Origin: Pseudomonadota bacterium
GTDB lineage: Bacteria > Pseudomonadota > Gammaproteobacteria > Ga0077536
Length of the DNA stretch: 64,000 bases
Assembly: GCA_016719885.1 (NCBI GenBank)
Contig: JADJYF010000006.1
Location: 62,001-126,000 of the forward strand
Direction of reading: 5' to 3'
Shown here in pieces: positions 48,717 through 58,782 of the stretch; positions within the stretch are counted from its first letter, which is position 1; each line of letters opens with the position of its first letter. The notes under the pieces were generated by a model that saw only the letters and a program-made list of their open reading frames with translations, had not been told where the DNA came from and searched no databases. The position numbers were made by a program, and so were the translations under genes.

Positions 48717-50550
48717 CGACCACGCTCGCGTCGCTCGTCACCTCCACGGTGTCGAGGCCGGTGCCGGCGTTGATCGACAGCTGATCGGTCAACTGCGCAT
48801 TGGTGCTGCGCACCCGGTCGTCGCCGCTGCCGGCGGTGATGGCATCGTCGGTCACGCCGTCGTTGACGGCGCCGACGGTGATGATGTTGTTGCCGTTGCC
48901 GGCATTTACCGTGCTGCCGCCGCCACCGAGTTCGATGACGTCGGCCGCCGCGCCGCTCGTGACGTTCAGGGCGTTGGCAAAGGCGCGCGCATCCAGGTGC
49001 AGCACGTCGTCACTGCCGCCGGGCGTGGCGTCGATGCTGGCCAGGCCACTGGCCGCCGCCGCGCTGCCGAGAGTGATTTCGTTGAGGTTGCCGCTCGCGT
49101 CGGCAATCAGCGCGATGGCTTCGACACTGGTGACCTGCGTGAAATCGGCGTCCACCACCGACACGTCGAGATTGATACGCAGGGTATCGTTGGCATTGCC
49201 GCCATCGAGCACCAGGTGCTCGGTGAACAGGGCGCTGTCGACCTGCACTGCATCGGCGCCGAGGCCGGTGCTGATCACGTCATGGGTGTCGGCATCGTTG
49301 GCCGCGCCCACCACCACCAGATCGTTGCCGTCGCCGCTGTCGACCACGCTGCCGCCGGCGCCCAGCGTGATGGCATCGGCGCCAGCCGCGGTGTTGATGG
49401 TCAAGGCGCCGCTGAATGCCTGGCTGTCGATGGTGAGGGCGTCGTCGCCGCCGGCGGCGGTGCCGTCGACGGTGGTGACGCCGGCCGCCAGCGCCGCCGT
49501 GCCGAGCGTGATGCCCTGGGCGTCGTCGCCCGCATCGGTCGTCAGCGCGAGGATTTCCACGCCTGCGAGACCCGCGAGGTCAGCGTCGACAATGTCGGCG
49601 TCGCTGGTGAGCTCGAGCGTATCGCTGCCGGCGCCCGCCGACACCGACAGGAAATGGGTGAGTTGCGCATCGCTGACCAGCACGCGGTCGTTGCCGCCCT
49701 GCGTGACGATGCTGTCGTCTTGGCTGCCGTCGTTGGCGCCACCGACGGTGATGACGTTGTTGCCTCCCCGCGCGTCGACCACGCTGCCGCCGCTGCCGAG
49801 CACGAGCTGGTCGTCGCCGGCGCCGGTATCGATGGCGAGCGCATTGTTGAAGGCGCTGGCATCGACGCTGATGTCGTCGTTGGTGGCGGTGTCGACCACC
49901 GCCACGCCGGTGAGGCCGGCGGCCATGGCGTTGGCGCCCAAGGTCACGGCCTGGGCGTCATCACCGGCATCGGCGCCGAGCAGCAGGCGCTCGACGCTGA
50001 CGAGTCCGGCGAGATCCGCGTCGACCACGCTGGCGTCGCTCGTGACTTCCAGCGAGTCGCTGCCACCGCCGGCGGAGATGTCGAGGTTGCCCGTCAGTCG
50101 CGCATCGCTGACCAGGAAGTAATCGTCACCGCCGGCGCTGGTGATGTTGTCGTCTTGAATGCCGTCGTTGGCGGCGCCGACGGTGACGGTGTTGTCACCC
50201 GCGCCGGCATTGACGGTGCTGCCACCGGCGCCGAGCACGATGTGATCGGCGCCCGCACCGGTGTTGATGGCGAGGGCGGCGCTGAAGCCACTGGCGTCGA
50301 TGGTGATGTCATCGTCGGCGCCGGCGGCGGTGGTGTCGATGGCGAGCAGGCCACCGGCTTCGGCAGCTGCGCCGACCGTCACGCTCTGCGCATCATCGGC
50401 GGCATCGGCCGCGAGCTGCAGGGTTTCGATGCTCACCACCTGGGCGAAATCGCCGTCGATCACGGTGGCATCGCTGGTGACGGCCAAGGTGTCGCCGCTG
50501 TTGGCGGCGCCACCGTCGACGCTCAAGGTGCCGGCCAGCACGGCGTCGCT
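43900..50550 (-). repeat. Tandem array of ~13 repeats of ~432 bp (144 residues) inside the giant gene
   Basis: A marker encoding NDGVHDD-like sequence recurs near 44250, 44690, 45117, 45541, 46670, 47098, 47531, 47968, 48403, 48837, 49269, 49710 and 50142, with spacing of about 425-440 bases. The one irregular interval (45541-46670) holds a different module that also occurs near 50.5-50.8 kb. Units are diverged at DNA level, so this is an old array maintained by selection rather than a recent slippage product. Confidence 0.85.
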
Positions 50551-53500
50551 GACCTTGATGACATCGTCGCCGCCCGCACCCGCGACCACCTGGTCGGCGG
50601 CGCCGACGGTGATGGTGTCGTCGCCGGCCGAACCGGTGATGCGCAGGCCGCCAAGTGCGTTGGCGGTGAAATCGGTGGCCACCGCCAGTGATACGTTCTC
50701 GATGCCGACCGCGGTCACGCTCATGCCCAGCGTGCCGCCGCCGAGCACGTTCAAGGTGTCGCCGGTGGCGGTGTTGGCGCCGGCGTCGATGGCCGAGTTC
50801 AGCGTCGCGGCGGTGACGTTGATGACGTCATCGCCGGCGCCGGTGGAAACATCGTCGTTGGCGGCGCTGACCGTGACATCGTCGTCACCGCTGCCGGTGA
50901 CGATGACGCCGCCCGCGCTGCCGGTGATCACGGTCAGATCGACCGTGGCGTTGCCGGCCGCGAGATTTTCGAAATTGCGATAGCTGCCGGTCTCGGCGGC
51001 AATCTGATCGTTGGTGTTGGAAAAATCGATGCTCAGCGCGCTGCCGCCGGCGCCCACCACCAGCGTGTCGCTGTCGTCGCCACCATCGACCGACGAGCCC
51101 GCACCGTTCAAAGCCTGGTAGGTGAAGGTGTCGTCACCGCCTTCGAGATTGAGGGCATCGCCCGCGCTCACCACGCCGATGATGTCGTCGCTGCCGGCGC
51201 CGGCGTTGACGATGTCAGCGCCGGCGCCGAGCGTGATGATGTCAGCGAAGCCGGAGCCCAGCACCTGGTTGGCGCCGTCACCAAGATTGACCGTGACGCC
51301 CTGGGCCGCCGCGCTGGCGTCGAGGTTGTCGTTACCACTGCCCGCCACCACGGTGGTGGTGCGCGTATCGGCGGTGATGTTGTTGTTGCCGGCACCGCCA
51401 TCAAGGCTCTCACCGCCGGACAGGGAGTCGTTGCCCGAGCCGGTACGGACCGTTGCGGTGTTCTCACCGCCAATCACCACCAAGGTCGCGCTCGAGGCCG
51501 AGCCGTCGAGGTTTTCAAAGCCGGTGTAAGAGCCGGTGCCGCCGACCTGGTCGCCGGCCGCCGACAAGTCGACGACGATCACGCCGCTGCCGCCCATCAC
51601 CAGGGTATCGGCGCCGGCGCCGGCATCGACGCTGACGCTCTGGCTGCGGAATGTGATGGTGTCGTCGCCACTGCCGGTGGTCACGGCGGTGGTGGAGGCG
51701 CTCATCACGACGGTGATGGCGTCATCGACGCCCGCCGCACCAGCGGCCAGGTTCTCGAAATTGCTGTAGGTGCCGGTGCCGCCGGCCAGGATCTGTTGCT
51801 GGTTGGTGCGTGAGAAATCAAAGCTCATGGCGCCGCTGGTCGCGGTTACCGTGAGGGTGTCCACGCCGCCGCCGGTGCCGCCATCGACGGTGGCGGTCAC
51901 CGCTGCATAGGTCGCGGTATCGGCGCCGCCTTCGTAATTAATGGTGTCGCCCGCGCCGAAATTGGTGACGGTATCGCTGCCGCCACCGGCATTGACCAGG
52001 TCCGCATCGTTGTCGACACCGACGTCGATGACATCGTTGCCGGCGCCGCCGGTGACGGTGTCGGCGCCGGTCCCGGCACTGACGTTTGCGCCACCGACCA
52101 CGGCCGCCACGCTCAAGTCGTCCGCGCCGGCGCCGCCGCGCACTTCCTCGACCGTCGCGGTGGCGGTGAACGTTGCGCCGTTGACCACGCCGGTCAGATC
52201 GATCACTTCAAAGTTGTTGATGGTGCCGCCGATGGCACTGACGCCAGGTGCGCTGCTGGTCACCACCACGGTATCGCGCGCACCGCCGCCGTCGAGTACC
52301 GCACCGGCAAGTTGCGTATCAATGGCAGTGATGACGTCGATGCCGCTGCCACCGCTGACGTCCTGGCCATTGGCGCCCAGCGTGAAACTGTTGCCGCCAT
52401 TGGCGAGCTGGTAGCTTTCGACCTCGGCCGCGCCGCTGACGCTGCCGGCATCGGTCAAGGTCACGGTGTTGGCGCCGGCCGCGCTGGCCAGCAATGCGTG
52501 CTGCGCGATGCTCATGCTGGCGTCGACGTTGCTGCCAAGCTGCAGCGTCTCGACGCTCGTCAAGGTGGCGGTGGAAATATTGGTGGCGGTGGTGTCGACC
52601 ACCAGCGTGTCACTGCCGCCGCCCAGCGCCAGCGTGCCGCTGACGCTGGTCAAGGCGCCCGTGTGCACCACGTCCGCGCCACTGCCGCCCGTCACGTTCT
52701 GCGCCGCGGCGGCCAGCGTGAAGATGTTGCCGCCATCGGCCAGCTGGTAATTCTCGACCTGCGCGGCGCCGCTCGCCGTGCCGGCATCCGACAGGGTGAC
52801 GGTATTGCTGCCGGCCGCGGTCGTGATCAGGGCGTTGTTGGTGATGCTGGTCGTCAGGTTGACGTTGTTGGCCAGGATCACCGCATCGATGTTGGTCAAG
52901 GTCGCGGACAGTGTGCCGCTCAGTTCGACCGTCAGCGTGTCATTACCGCTCACGCCGTCCAGCGTGCCGCTGACGGTGGTGAGGGCGCCGGTCTTCAAGC
53001 TGTCATCGCCCGTGCCGCCGGTCACGTTCTGCGCACTCGCGCCAAGCGTGAAGGTGTTGCTGCCGTTGGCCAGCACGTAGTTCTCCACTTCCGCCGCGCC
53101 GCTCGCAACGCCGGCCGCGTCGAGCGTCACGGTATTGCTGCCGAGCGCGCTGCCGACCAGGGCATTGTTGGCGATGCTGGTGGTGAGGTTGACGTTGTTG
53201 GCGAGATTGAGCGCGTCGATGTTGGTGAGCGTGGCCGTGACGGTCGCGTTCTGTTCGACGGTCAACGTGTCGTTGCCGGAGACGCCGTCCAGCGTGCCGC
53301 TGACGGTGCTCTGTGCGCCGCTCTTCAAGCTGTCGTCGCCCGTGCCACCGCTGACGTTCTGCGCGCTCGCGCCGAGCGTGAAGGTGTTGGCGCCGTTGGC
53401 GAGCACGTAGCTTTCGACTTCCGCCGCGCCACTCGCGACGCCGGCCGCGTCGAGCGTGACGGTATTGCTGCCGAGCGCAGTCGCAATCAGTGCATTGTTG

Positions 53501-56500
53501 GCGATGCTGGTGGTGAGGTTGACGTTGTTGGCGAGATTGACCGCGTCGATGTTGCCGAGGCTTGCCGACAGGGTCGCGCTCTGCTCCATGGTCAGCGTGT
53601 CGTTGCCGCTGCCGCCGTCCAAGGTGCCACTGACGGTGGTGAGCGCGCCGCTCGTCAAGGCGTCGTCGCCGCTGCCGCCGCTGACATTCTGCGCACTTGC
53701 GCCGAGGGTGAAGCTGTTGCTGCCGTTGGCCAGCACGTAGTTCTCGACCTCCGCCGCGCCGCTGGCGGTGCCGGCCGCCGACAGGGTCACGGTGTTGGTG
53801 CCGAGCGCCGCGGCCAGCAGCGCATTGTTGACGAGGCTGGTGGTGATGCTGACGTTGTTGGCGAGATCGATGGCCTCGACCGAGTTCAAGGTCGCCGCCG
53901 CGATGTTGGCGCCGGTGGTGTCGACCACCAGCTTGTCGTTGCCGACGCCCAGCGACAGGGTGCCGCTGACGGTCGCCAGCGCGCCGCTGTGCACGACATC
54001 GTCACCGCTGCCGCCCGTGACGTTCTGCGCCGCCGCGCCGAGCGTGAAACTGTTGGCGCCGTCGGCCAACACGTAGTTCTCGACCGCCGCCGCGCCGCTG
54101 GCCGTGCCCGCCTCCGCGAGCGTGACGGTGTTGGTGCCGGTGGCGGTGTTCAACAAGGCATTGTTGGCGATGCTGGTGGTGAGGTTGACGTTGTTGCCGA
54201 GATTGACCGCGTCGATGTTCGACAGCGTGGCGCTCAGGGTGGCGCTGGCGTCGACGTTGACGACGTCGTTGCCGCTGGCGCCGTTCAACACGCCCGACAC
54301 GGTGACTTGCGCGCCGGTATTGAAGGCGTCGTCACCGCTGCCGCCGGTGACATTCTGTGCCGCTGCGCCCAGCGTGAAGGTGTTGCCGCCATCGGCGAGC
54401 TGGTAATTCTCGACCTCGGCCTGGCCGGTGGCGCTGCCGGCATCGCTCAAGGTCACGGTATTGGTACCGAGCGCGCCGGTGACGAGCGCGTTCTCGGCGA
54501 TGGTCATGGTGGCGTCGACATTGTTGCCGAGCGTGACAGCTTCGACCGAAGTCAGGCCGAGGCCGCTGATGTCGGTGTCAGTGGTATCCACCACCAGCGT
54601 GTCGGCGCCGCCGCCGAGCGACAGGAGGCTGGTCAGCGAAGCGAGCGTGCCGGTATGCACGACGTCGTCGCCGCTGCCGCCGTCCACGGCCTGCGCGGCC
54701 GCGCCCAGGGTGAAGCTGTTGGCGCCATTGGCCAGCACGTATTTCTCGACGCTGGCCGCGCCGCTGGCGGTGCCGGCGTCGGACAGGGTCACGGTGTTGT
54801 CGCCCAGCGCGGCGTCGAGCAGCGCGTTTTGCGCCAGCGTGATGGTGGCGTCGACGTCGTTGGCCAAGGCCAGGTGTTCGACCGCGGTCAGGGTGGCGGC
54901 GCTCAGATCGGTGAGATCGGTGTCCAGCACCACGCTGTCATCACCGCCGTCGAGCGTGTAGGTACCGGTCAAGGCGGTGAATGCGCCGCTGTGCACCACG
55001 TCGTCGCCGCTACCACCGATCACCGACTGGCTGTCGCTGCCGAGCGTGAAGGTATTGCCGCCGTCGGCGAGGCGATAGGCCTCGATCTCGGCCGCGCCGG
55101 TCAGGGTGCCGGCGTCGAGCAGGGTCACGAAGTTGCTGCCCGCCGCGCTGCCGATCAGGGCGTTGTCGGCGATGATGGTGGTGAGGTCGACGTTGCTGGC
55201 GATGGCAATAGTGTCGATGTCGGTCAGCGTGGCGCTCAACTGCATGCTGCTCTGGATGTTGAGCACGTCGTTACCGCCGCCGCCAACCAGCGTGCCGGTG
55301 AGACTGGTGAGTGCATCGCTGTTGAACACGTCATCGCCGCTGCCGCCGCTGACGTTCTGCGCGCTCGCGCCGAGCGTGAAGTCGTTGCCGCCATCGGCAA
55401 GCTGATAGCTTTCGATGTCGACATTGCCGGTCACGGTGCCGGCATTGGTCAAGGTCACGCTGTTGACGCCCACCGCACTGGTGATGAGATTGTCGGTGTC
55501 GATGTCGGTGGTGACATCGACGCCGCTGGCCAGATGCACGGCATCGATGTTGAAGAGCGTGGCGGCGACCGTCGCGTCGCTTTCAATCAGCAGCACGTCA
55601 TCGCCGCCGACACCCTCCAGGACACCTGTGACGCTGGCGAGCGTGCCGCTCTTGATGGAATCGTCGCCGCTGCCGCCGATCACGCTCTGCGCCGCCGCGC
55701 CCAGGGTAAAGGTGTTGGCGCCATCGGCGAGCCGGTAGATCTCGACCTCCGCCGCGCCGCTGGCGGTGCCCGCCGCGACCAATGTGACGGTGTTGACACC
55801 GGCGGCGCCGGCCACCAGCGCGTTCTGCGCGATGCTCATGCTGGCGTTGACGTCGGTGGCGAGCACCACGGATTCGACGGCGCTCAAGGTCATGGCGCTG
55901 ATGTCGGTGGCGGTGATGTCGATGACCAGCGCGTCGCTACCGCCGCCCAGTGCGAGCGTGCCGGTGAGATTCGACAGGCCGTTGGTATGCACGGTGTCAT
56001 TGCCGGTGCCGCCGGTGACGTTCTGCGCGCCCGCGCCGAGCGTGAAATCGTTGACGCCGTTGGCGAGACGGTAGCTCTCGACCTCGGCCGCGCCCTGCGC
56101 GGTGCCGGCCGCGGCGAGCGTCACGGTGTTGGTGCCGGCGGCGCTGTCGAGCAGCGCGTTCTGCGCGATCGACAGCGTGGCGTCGACGTTATTGGAAATC
56201 ACCAGGTGTTCAACGCCGCTCAAGGTGGCGCCGGCAAGATGGGTATTGGTGGTGGTGACCACCACGCTGTCATCGCCCGCGCCCAGCGCGATGGCGGCCG
56301 TGACGGTGGTCAGGGCGCCGGTATTGACGGTGTCGTCGCCGCTGCCGGTGGTGACGGCGCGGGTCTGCGCGCCCAAGGTCACGGTGAGCGCGCCGTCGGC
56401 GCTCGCGCCGTCGAGATTTTCGAGATTCTTGTAGGTGCTGGCGCTGCTGACCTGGTCGGCGCCCGCCGCCACCGCGAAATTGATGGTCAGCGCGCCGGCG

Positions 56501-58782
56501 CCGGCGCCCACCTCGAGTTCGTCGATGCCGGCCCCGGCATCGACCGTGTCGGTGCCCGCGCCATACACGATGGTATCGGCGCCGGCACCGGTGGTGACGC
56601 GATCGTTGCCCGCGCCGGCATCGACGCGCACACCGCCGGTGGCGGTGGTGGCGGTGATGATGTCGGCGCCGCTGCCGCCGCTGATGCGCGTGGTGGTGGT
56701 GGCGCCGGTCACGGTCACGGCGCCGGTCGCGGCGCTGGCATCGAGGTTCTCGAACGCCTTGTAAAGGCCGGTCTCCGCCGACACGTTGTCGGCGGCGCTG
56801 GCGAAGTTGAAGGTCTTGGCGGTGCTGCCGGTGTACTGCAGGGTGTCGACGCCGGTGCCGCCATCGACCAGCGTGCCGGTGGCGCTCAGGGCGCGATACA
56901 GGAAGGTATCGCTGCTGCCTAGCAGCAGCACCTGGTCGCCGGCGGTCAGCGCGCCGTTGACGGTGTCGGCACCGTTGCCGGCATTGATGACGTCCTTGCC
57001 GGAACCAAGCGTGAAGGTGTCGGCGAAAGCCGAGCCGGTGACGGTGTTGATGCCGTTGCCGGCATTGACGGTCACACCCTGGGCGGCGGCGGCGACGTTG
57101 ATGACGTCCGCGCCGGCGCCGGTGGTGACACGCGTGGTGCCGGCCACGCCGGTCACGGTCAATGCACCTGTCGCGGCGCTGCCATTGATGTTCTCGAAAT
57201 TGGTGTACTTGCCGGCCAGTGCGCCGTTGTCGTCGCTGGCGGCGAAGTTGAAGGTCTGCGCGGCCGAGCCACGCACCACCAGGGTGTCGGAGCCCGCGCC
57301 GCCGTCGACCGTGACGGCGATGGCGGTGGTCGGCAGGTTGATGGTGTCGTCGCCGCCATCGAGCAGCACGCGGTCGCCCACGGTCAGGTTGCCGACGATG
57401 GTGTCGTTGCCACCGCCACCGCGGATATTGTCGGTGCCCGTGCTCAAGGTGATGGAGTCGTTGCCGGCGCCGCCGGTGATGGTGTTGTTGCCGGCGCCGG
57501 CCTTGATGCTGACGGCGCCGGTGGCGGCGGCGACATTGATGACGTCATTGCCGGCGCCGGTCGTCACCGCGGTGGTGGCGGCGACGCCGGTGAAAGTGAG
57601 CGCGCCGGTGGCGGTGCTGGCCGACAGGTTCTCGAAGCCGGTGAAATGGCTGTTGGTGGCAAGGTTGATGGTCGCCGCGCCGCCGGTGTGGAGCAGCGTA
57701 TCGACATCCGCGCCGCCGCTCACCACGCCGCTCGCGCTGCTGGCGAAGGTCGCGGTGTCGTTGCCGATGCCGAGATCTATAGTGTCGCCGGCGCCGATGG
57801 CGCCGTTGACGCGGTCATTGCCCGCGCCGGTGCTGACACTGTCGGCGCCCGCGCCCAGGGTCACGGTGTCGAGACCGCTGCCGGTCGCGATCACGCTGCC
57901 GGCGGCATTGGCGGTGACGGTCAGGTTCTTGTCCCAGGCGCCCGCGTCGAGGTTCTCGAAATTCTGCCACGACGCCCCGGCCGGCGCGCCGGCACTGACC
58001 TGGTTGGCGTTGGCGGCGGCAAGGTTGATGGTCATGGCCGTGCTGGCGGCCGGTGCCGACAGCAGATCGGTGTCGAGCTTCAGCGTATCGCTGCCGCCGC
58101 CGGCGTTGACGCTCGCGACCACGTCGCGAAAGGCGACGGTGTCGGCGCCGCTGCCGGTGACTATCGAGGTGCTGGCCGCGGCCAGCGTGACGTCGAGATT
58201 GCCGCTGGCGGTGGCGGCGTCGAGGTTTTCGAAAGCACTGTAGGTGACGTCCGGCGAACCGCTGGTGACCTGCTGGCCGGCCTGCGAGAAATCGATGGTG
58301 AGGGCGTCGCCGCCGGTGACCCGGAGGGTGTCCGCGCCGGTGCCGGCGTCGACCGAGGCACTGCCGGCCAGGGTCTTGAACAGGAAGATTTCGCTGCTGC
58401 CGTCGCCGAGCGCCAGGGCATCGCCGTCCTGGAGTTGGTAGCTGAAGGTCTTGCTGCCCTCGAGCGTGCCTTCCGCGTTCTGCACCTGCACCTGCATGTC
58501 GAAGGTGCCGGCAAAGCCCGGGGCCGGCACGAAACCCAGGTGCGCCAGGGTCGGCGTCAGGCTCGCTTCGTCGCCCACCAGGCGATACTGGCCGCCGCCG
58601 AGATCCTCCAGCGGCAGGTTGTCGGTGGTGGCGGGCACGAATTCGAGCGTGCCGGCGGTCGGCGCGATGTCGAACACGATGGTGATGGTGCCAGTGCCGC
58701 CGGGCACCATGTCCGTGAGGTCCAGGAGCGCCGTGCGAAATTCTTCAGCGGCGTTCAGGTTCGAAAGTGTCGGCGTGGCCAT
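48556..58782 (-). CDS. Giant RTX-type secreted repeat protein, N-terminal part (before frameshift)
   Basis: The start at 58782 (MATPTLSNLNAAEEF) follows a GGGAG sequence. No Sec signal peptide is present, as expected for type I secretion. The first 130 residues are non-repetitive, possibly a retention or cap region. Next come RTX-like modules with FENL and TTGAGADVINV motifs (about 130-860), then about twelve 110-residue repeats (about 860-2170), more FENL/RTX modules (to about 2750), and the start of the 144-residue repeats. The composition is Ala, Gly, Asp, Thr and Val with few basic residues. The frame ends at 48556 as a result of one extra base near 48576: dropping it changes GVGAERRHRH to GVGANDAIGIDASGF and joins the next frame. 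The total length is then an exact multiple of three, supporting a single intact gene. Confidence 0.87.
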   Translation of the reverse strand: MATPTLSNLNAAEEFRTALLDLTDMVPGGTGTITIVFDIAPTAGTLEFVPATTDNLPLEDLGGGQYRLVGDEASLTPTLAHLGFVPAPGFAGTFDMQVQVQNAEGTLEGSKTFSYQLQDGDALALGDGSSEIFLFKTLAGSASVDAGTGADTLRVTGGDALTIDFSQAGQQVTSGSPDVTYSAFENLDAATASGNLDVTLAAASTSIVTGSGADTVAFRDVVASVNAGGGSDTLKLDTDLLSAPAASTAMTINLAAANANQVSAGAPAGASWQNFENLDAGAWDKNLTVTANAAGSVIATGSGLDTVTLGAGADSVSTGAGNDRVNGAIGAGDTIDLGIGNDTATFASSASGVVSGGADVDTLLHTGGAATINLATNSHFTGFENLSASTATGALTFTGVAATTAVTTGAGNDVINVAAATGAVSIKAGAGNNTITGGAGNDSITLSTGTDNIRGGGGNDTIVGNLTVGDRVLLDGGDDTINLPTTAIAVTVDGGAGSDTLVVRGSAAQTFNFAASDDNGALAGKYTNFENINGSAATGALTVTGVAGTTRVTTGAGADVINVAAAAQGVTVNAGNGINTVTGSAFADTFTLGSGKDVINAGNGADTVNGALTAGDQVLLLGSSDTFLYRALSATGTLVDGGTGVDTLQYTGSTAKTFNFASAADNVSAETGLYKAFENLDASAATGAVTVTGATTTTRISGGSGADIITATTATGGVRVDAGAGNDRVTTGAGADTIVYGAGTDTVDAGAGIDELEVGAGAGALTINFAVAAGADQVSSASTYKNLENLDGASADGALTVTLGAQTRAVTTGSGDDTVNTGALTTVTAAIALGAGDDSVVVTTTNTHLAGATLSGVEHLVISNNVDATLSIAQNALLDSAAGTNTVTLAAAGTAQGAAEVESYRLANGVNDFTLGAGAQNVTGGTGNDTVHTNGLSNLTGTLALGGGSDALVIDITATDISAMTLSAVESVVLATDVNASMSIAQNALVAGAAGVNTVTLVAAGTASGAAEVEIYRLADGANTFTLGAAAQSVIGGSGDDSIKSGTLASVTGVLEGVGGDDVLLIESDATVAATLFNIDAVHLASGVDVTTDIDTDNLITSAVGVNSVTLTNAGTVTGNVDIESYQLADGGNDFTLGASAQNVSGGSGDDVFNSDALTSLTGTLVGGGGNDVLNIQSSMQLSATLTDIDTIAIASNVDLTTIIADNALIGSAAGSNFVTLLDAGTLTGAAEIEAYRLADGGNTFTLGSDSQSVIGGSGDDVVHSGAFTALTGTYTLDGGDDSVVLDTDLTDLSAATLTAVEHLALANDVDATITLAQNALLDAALGDNTVTLSDAGTASGAASVEKYVLANGANSFTLGAAAQAVDGGSGDDVVHTGTLASLTSLLSLGGGADTLVVDTTDTDISGLGLTSVEAVTLGNNVDATMTIAENALVTGALGTNTVTLSDAGSATGQAEVENYQLADGGNTFTLGAAAQNVTGGSGDDAFNTGAQVTVSGVLNGASGNDVVNVDASATLSATLSNIDAVNLGNNVNLTTSIANNALLNTATGTNTVTLAEAGTASGAAAVENYVLADGANSFTLGAAAQNVTGGSGDDVVHSGALATVSGTLSLGVGNDKLVVDTTGANIAAATLNSVEAIDLANNVSITTSLVNNALLAAALGTNTVTLSAAGTASGAAEVENYVLANGSNSFTLGASAQNVSGGSGDDALTSGALTTVSGTLDGGSGNDTLTMEQSATLSASLGNIDAVNLANNVNLTTSIANNALIATALGSNTVTLDAAGVASGAAEVESYVLANGANTFTLGASAQNVSGGTGDDSLKSGAQSTVSGTLDGVSGNDTLTVEQNATVTATLTNIDALNLANNVNLTTSIANNALVGSALGSNTVTLDAAGVASGAAEVENYVLANGSNTFTLGASAQNVTGGTGDDSLKTGALTTVSGTLDGVSGNDTLTVELSGTLSATLTNIDAVILANNVNLTTSITNNALITTAAGSNTVTLSDAGTASGAAQVENYQLADGGNIFTLAAAAQNVTGGSGADVVHTGALTSVSGTLALGGGSDTLVVDTTATNISTATLTSVETLQLGSNVDASMSIAQHALLASAAGANTVTLTDAGSVSGAAEVESYQLANGGNSFTLGANGQDVSGGSGIDVITAIDTQLAGAVLDGGGARDTVVVTSSAPGVSAIGGTINNFEVIDLTGVVNGATFTATATVEEVRGGAGADDLSVAAVVGGANVSAGTGADTVTGGAGNDVIDVGVDNDADLVNAGGGSDTVTNFGAGDTINYEGGADTATYAAVTATVDGGTGGGVDTLTVTATSGAMSFDFSRTNQQQILAGGTGTYSNFENLAAGAAGVDDAITVVMSASTTAVTTGSGDDTITFRSQSVSVDAGAGADTLVMGGSGVIVVDLSAAGDQVGGTGSYTGFENLDGSASSATLVVIGGENTATVRTGSGNDSLSGGESLDGGAGNNNITADTRTTTVVAGSGNDNLDASAAAQGVTVNLGDGANQVLGSGFADIITLGAGADIVNAGAGSDDIIGVVSAGDALNLEGGDDTFTYQALNGAGSSVDGGDDSDTLVVGAGGSALSIDFSNTNDQIAAETGSYRNFENLAAGNATVDLTVITGSAGGVIVTGSGDDDVTVSAANDDVSTGAGDDVINVTAATLNSAIDAGANTATGDTLNVLGGGTLGMSVTAVGIENVSLAVATDFTANALGGLRITGSAGDDTITVGAADQVVAGAGGDDVIKVSDAVLAGTLSVDGGAANSGDTLAVTSDATVIDGDFAQVVSIETLQLAADAADDAQSVTVGAAAEAGGLLAIDTTAAGADDDITIDASGFSAALAINTGAGADHIVLGAGGSTVNAGAGDNTVTVGAANDGIQDDNITSAGGDDYFLVSDARLTGNLDISAGGGSDSLEVTSDASVVDADLAGLVSVERLLLGADAGDDAQAVTLGANAMAAGLTGVAVVDTATNDDISVDASAFNNALAIDTGAGDDQLVLGSGGSVVDARGGNNVITVGGANDGSQDDSIVTQGGNDRVLVSDAQLTHFLSVSAGAGSDTLELTSDADIVDADLAGLAGVEILALTTDAGDDAQGITLGTAALAAGVTTVDGTAAGGDDALTIDSQAFSGALTINTAAGADAITLGAGGSVVDSGDGNDLVVVGAANDADTHDVISTGLGADAVQVDSALFTEHLVLDGGNANDTLRINLDVSVVDADFTQVTSVEAIALIADASGNLNEITLGSAAAASGLASIDATPGGSDDVLHLDARAFANALNVTSGAAADVIELGGGGSTVNAGNGNNIITVGAVNDGVTDDAITAGSGDDRVRSTNAQLTDQLSINAGTGLDTVEVTSDASVVDADFSQLVSVEVLGLSADAGDNAQSVVLGAQAASAGLTHVDASGVGAERRHRH
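52280..56250 (-). repeat. Tandem array of ~12 repeats of ~331 bp (110 residues) inside the giant gene
   Basis: A marker encoding AQNVTGGSGDD-like sequence recurs near 52370, 52700, 53030, 53350, 53686, 54018, 54350, 54682, 55018, 55350, 55680 and 56016. Each unit contains NVNLTTSIANNAL, SNTVTLxxAGxASGAAEVExYxLANG and NTFTLGASAQNVSGG. Units near 52.9-53.7 kb are nearly identical, which suggests recent duplication or gene conversion there. Confidence 0.85.

Noticed and set aside
43900..56250. Regular repeats suggestive of a CRISPR array or satellite DNA
   Set aside because: The periods (about 432 and 331 bases) are multiples of three or close to it, the units are diverged, and they translate continuously into protein repeats. 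There are no short identical repeats with unique spacers and no cas genes.
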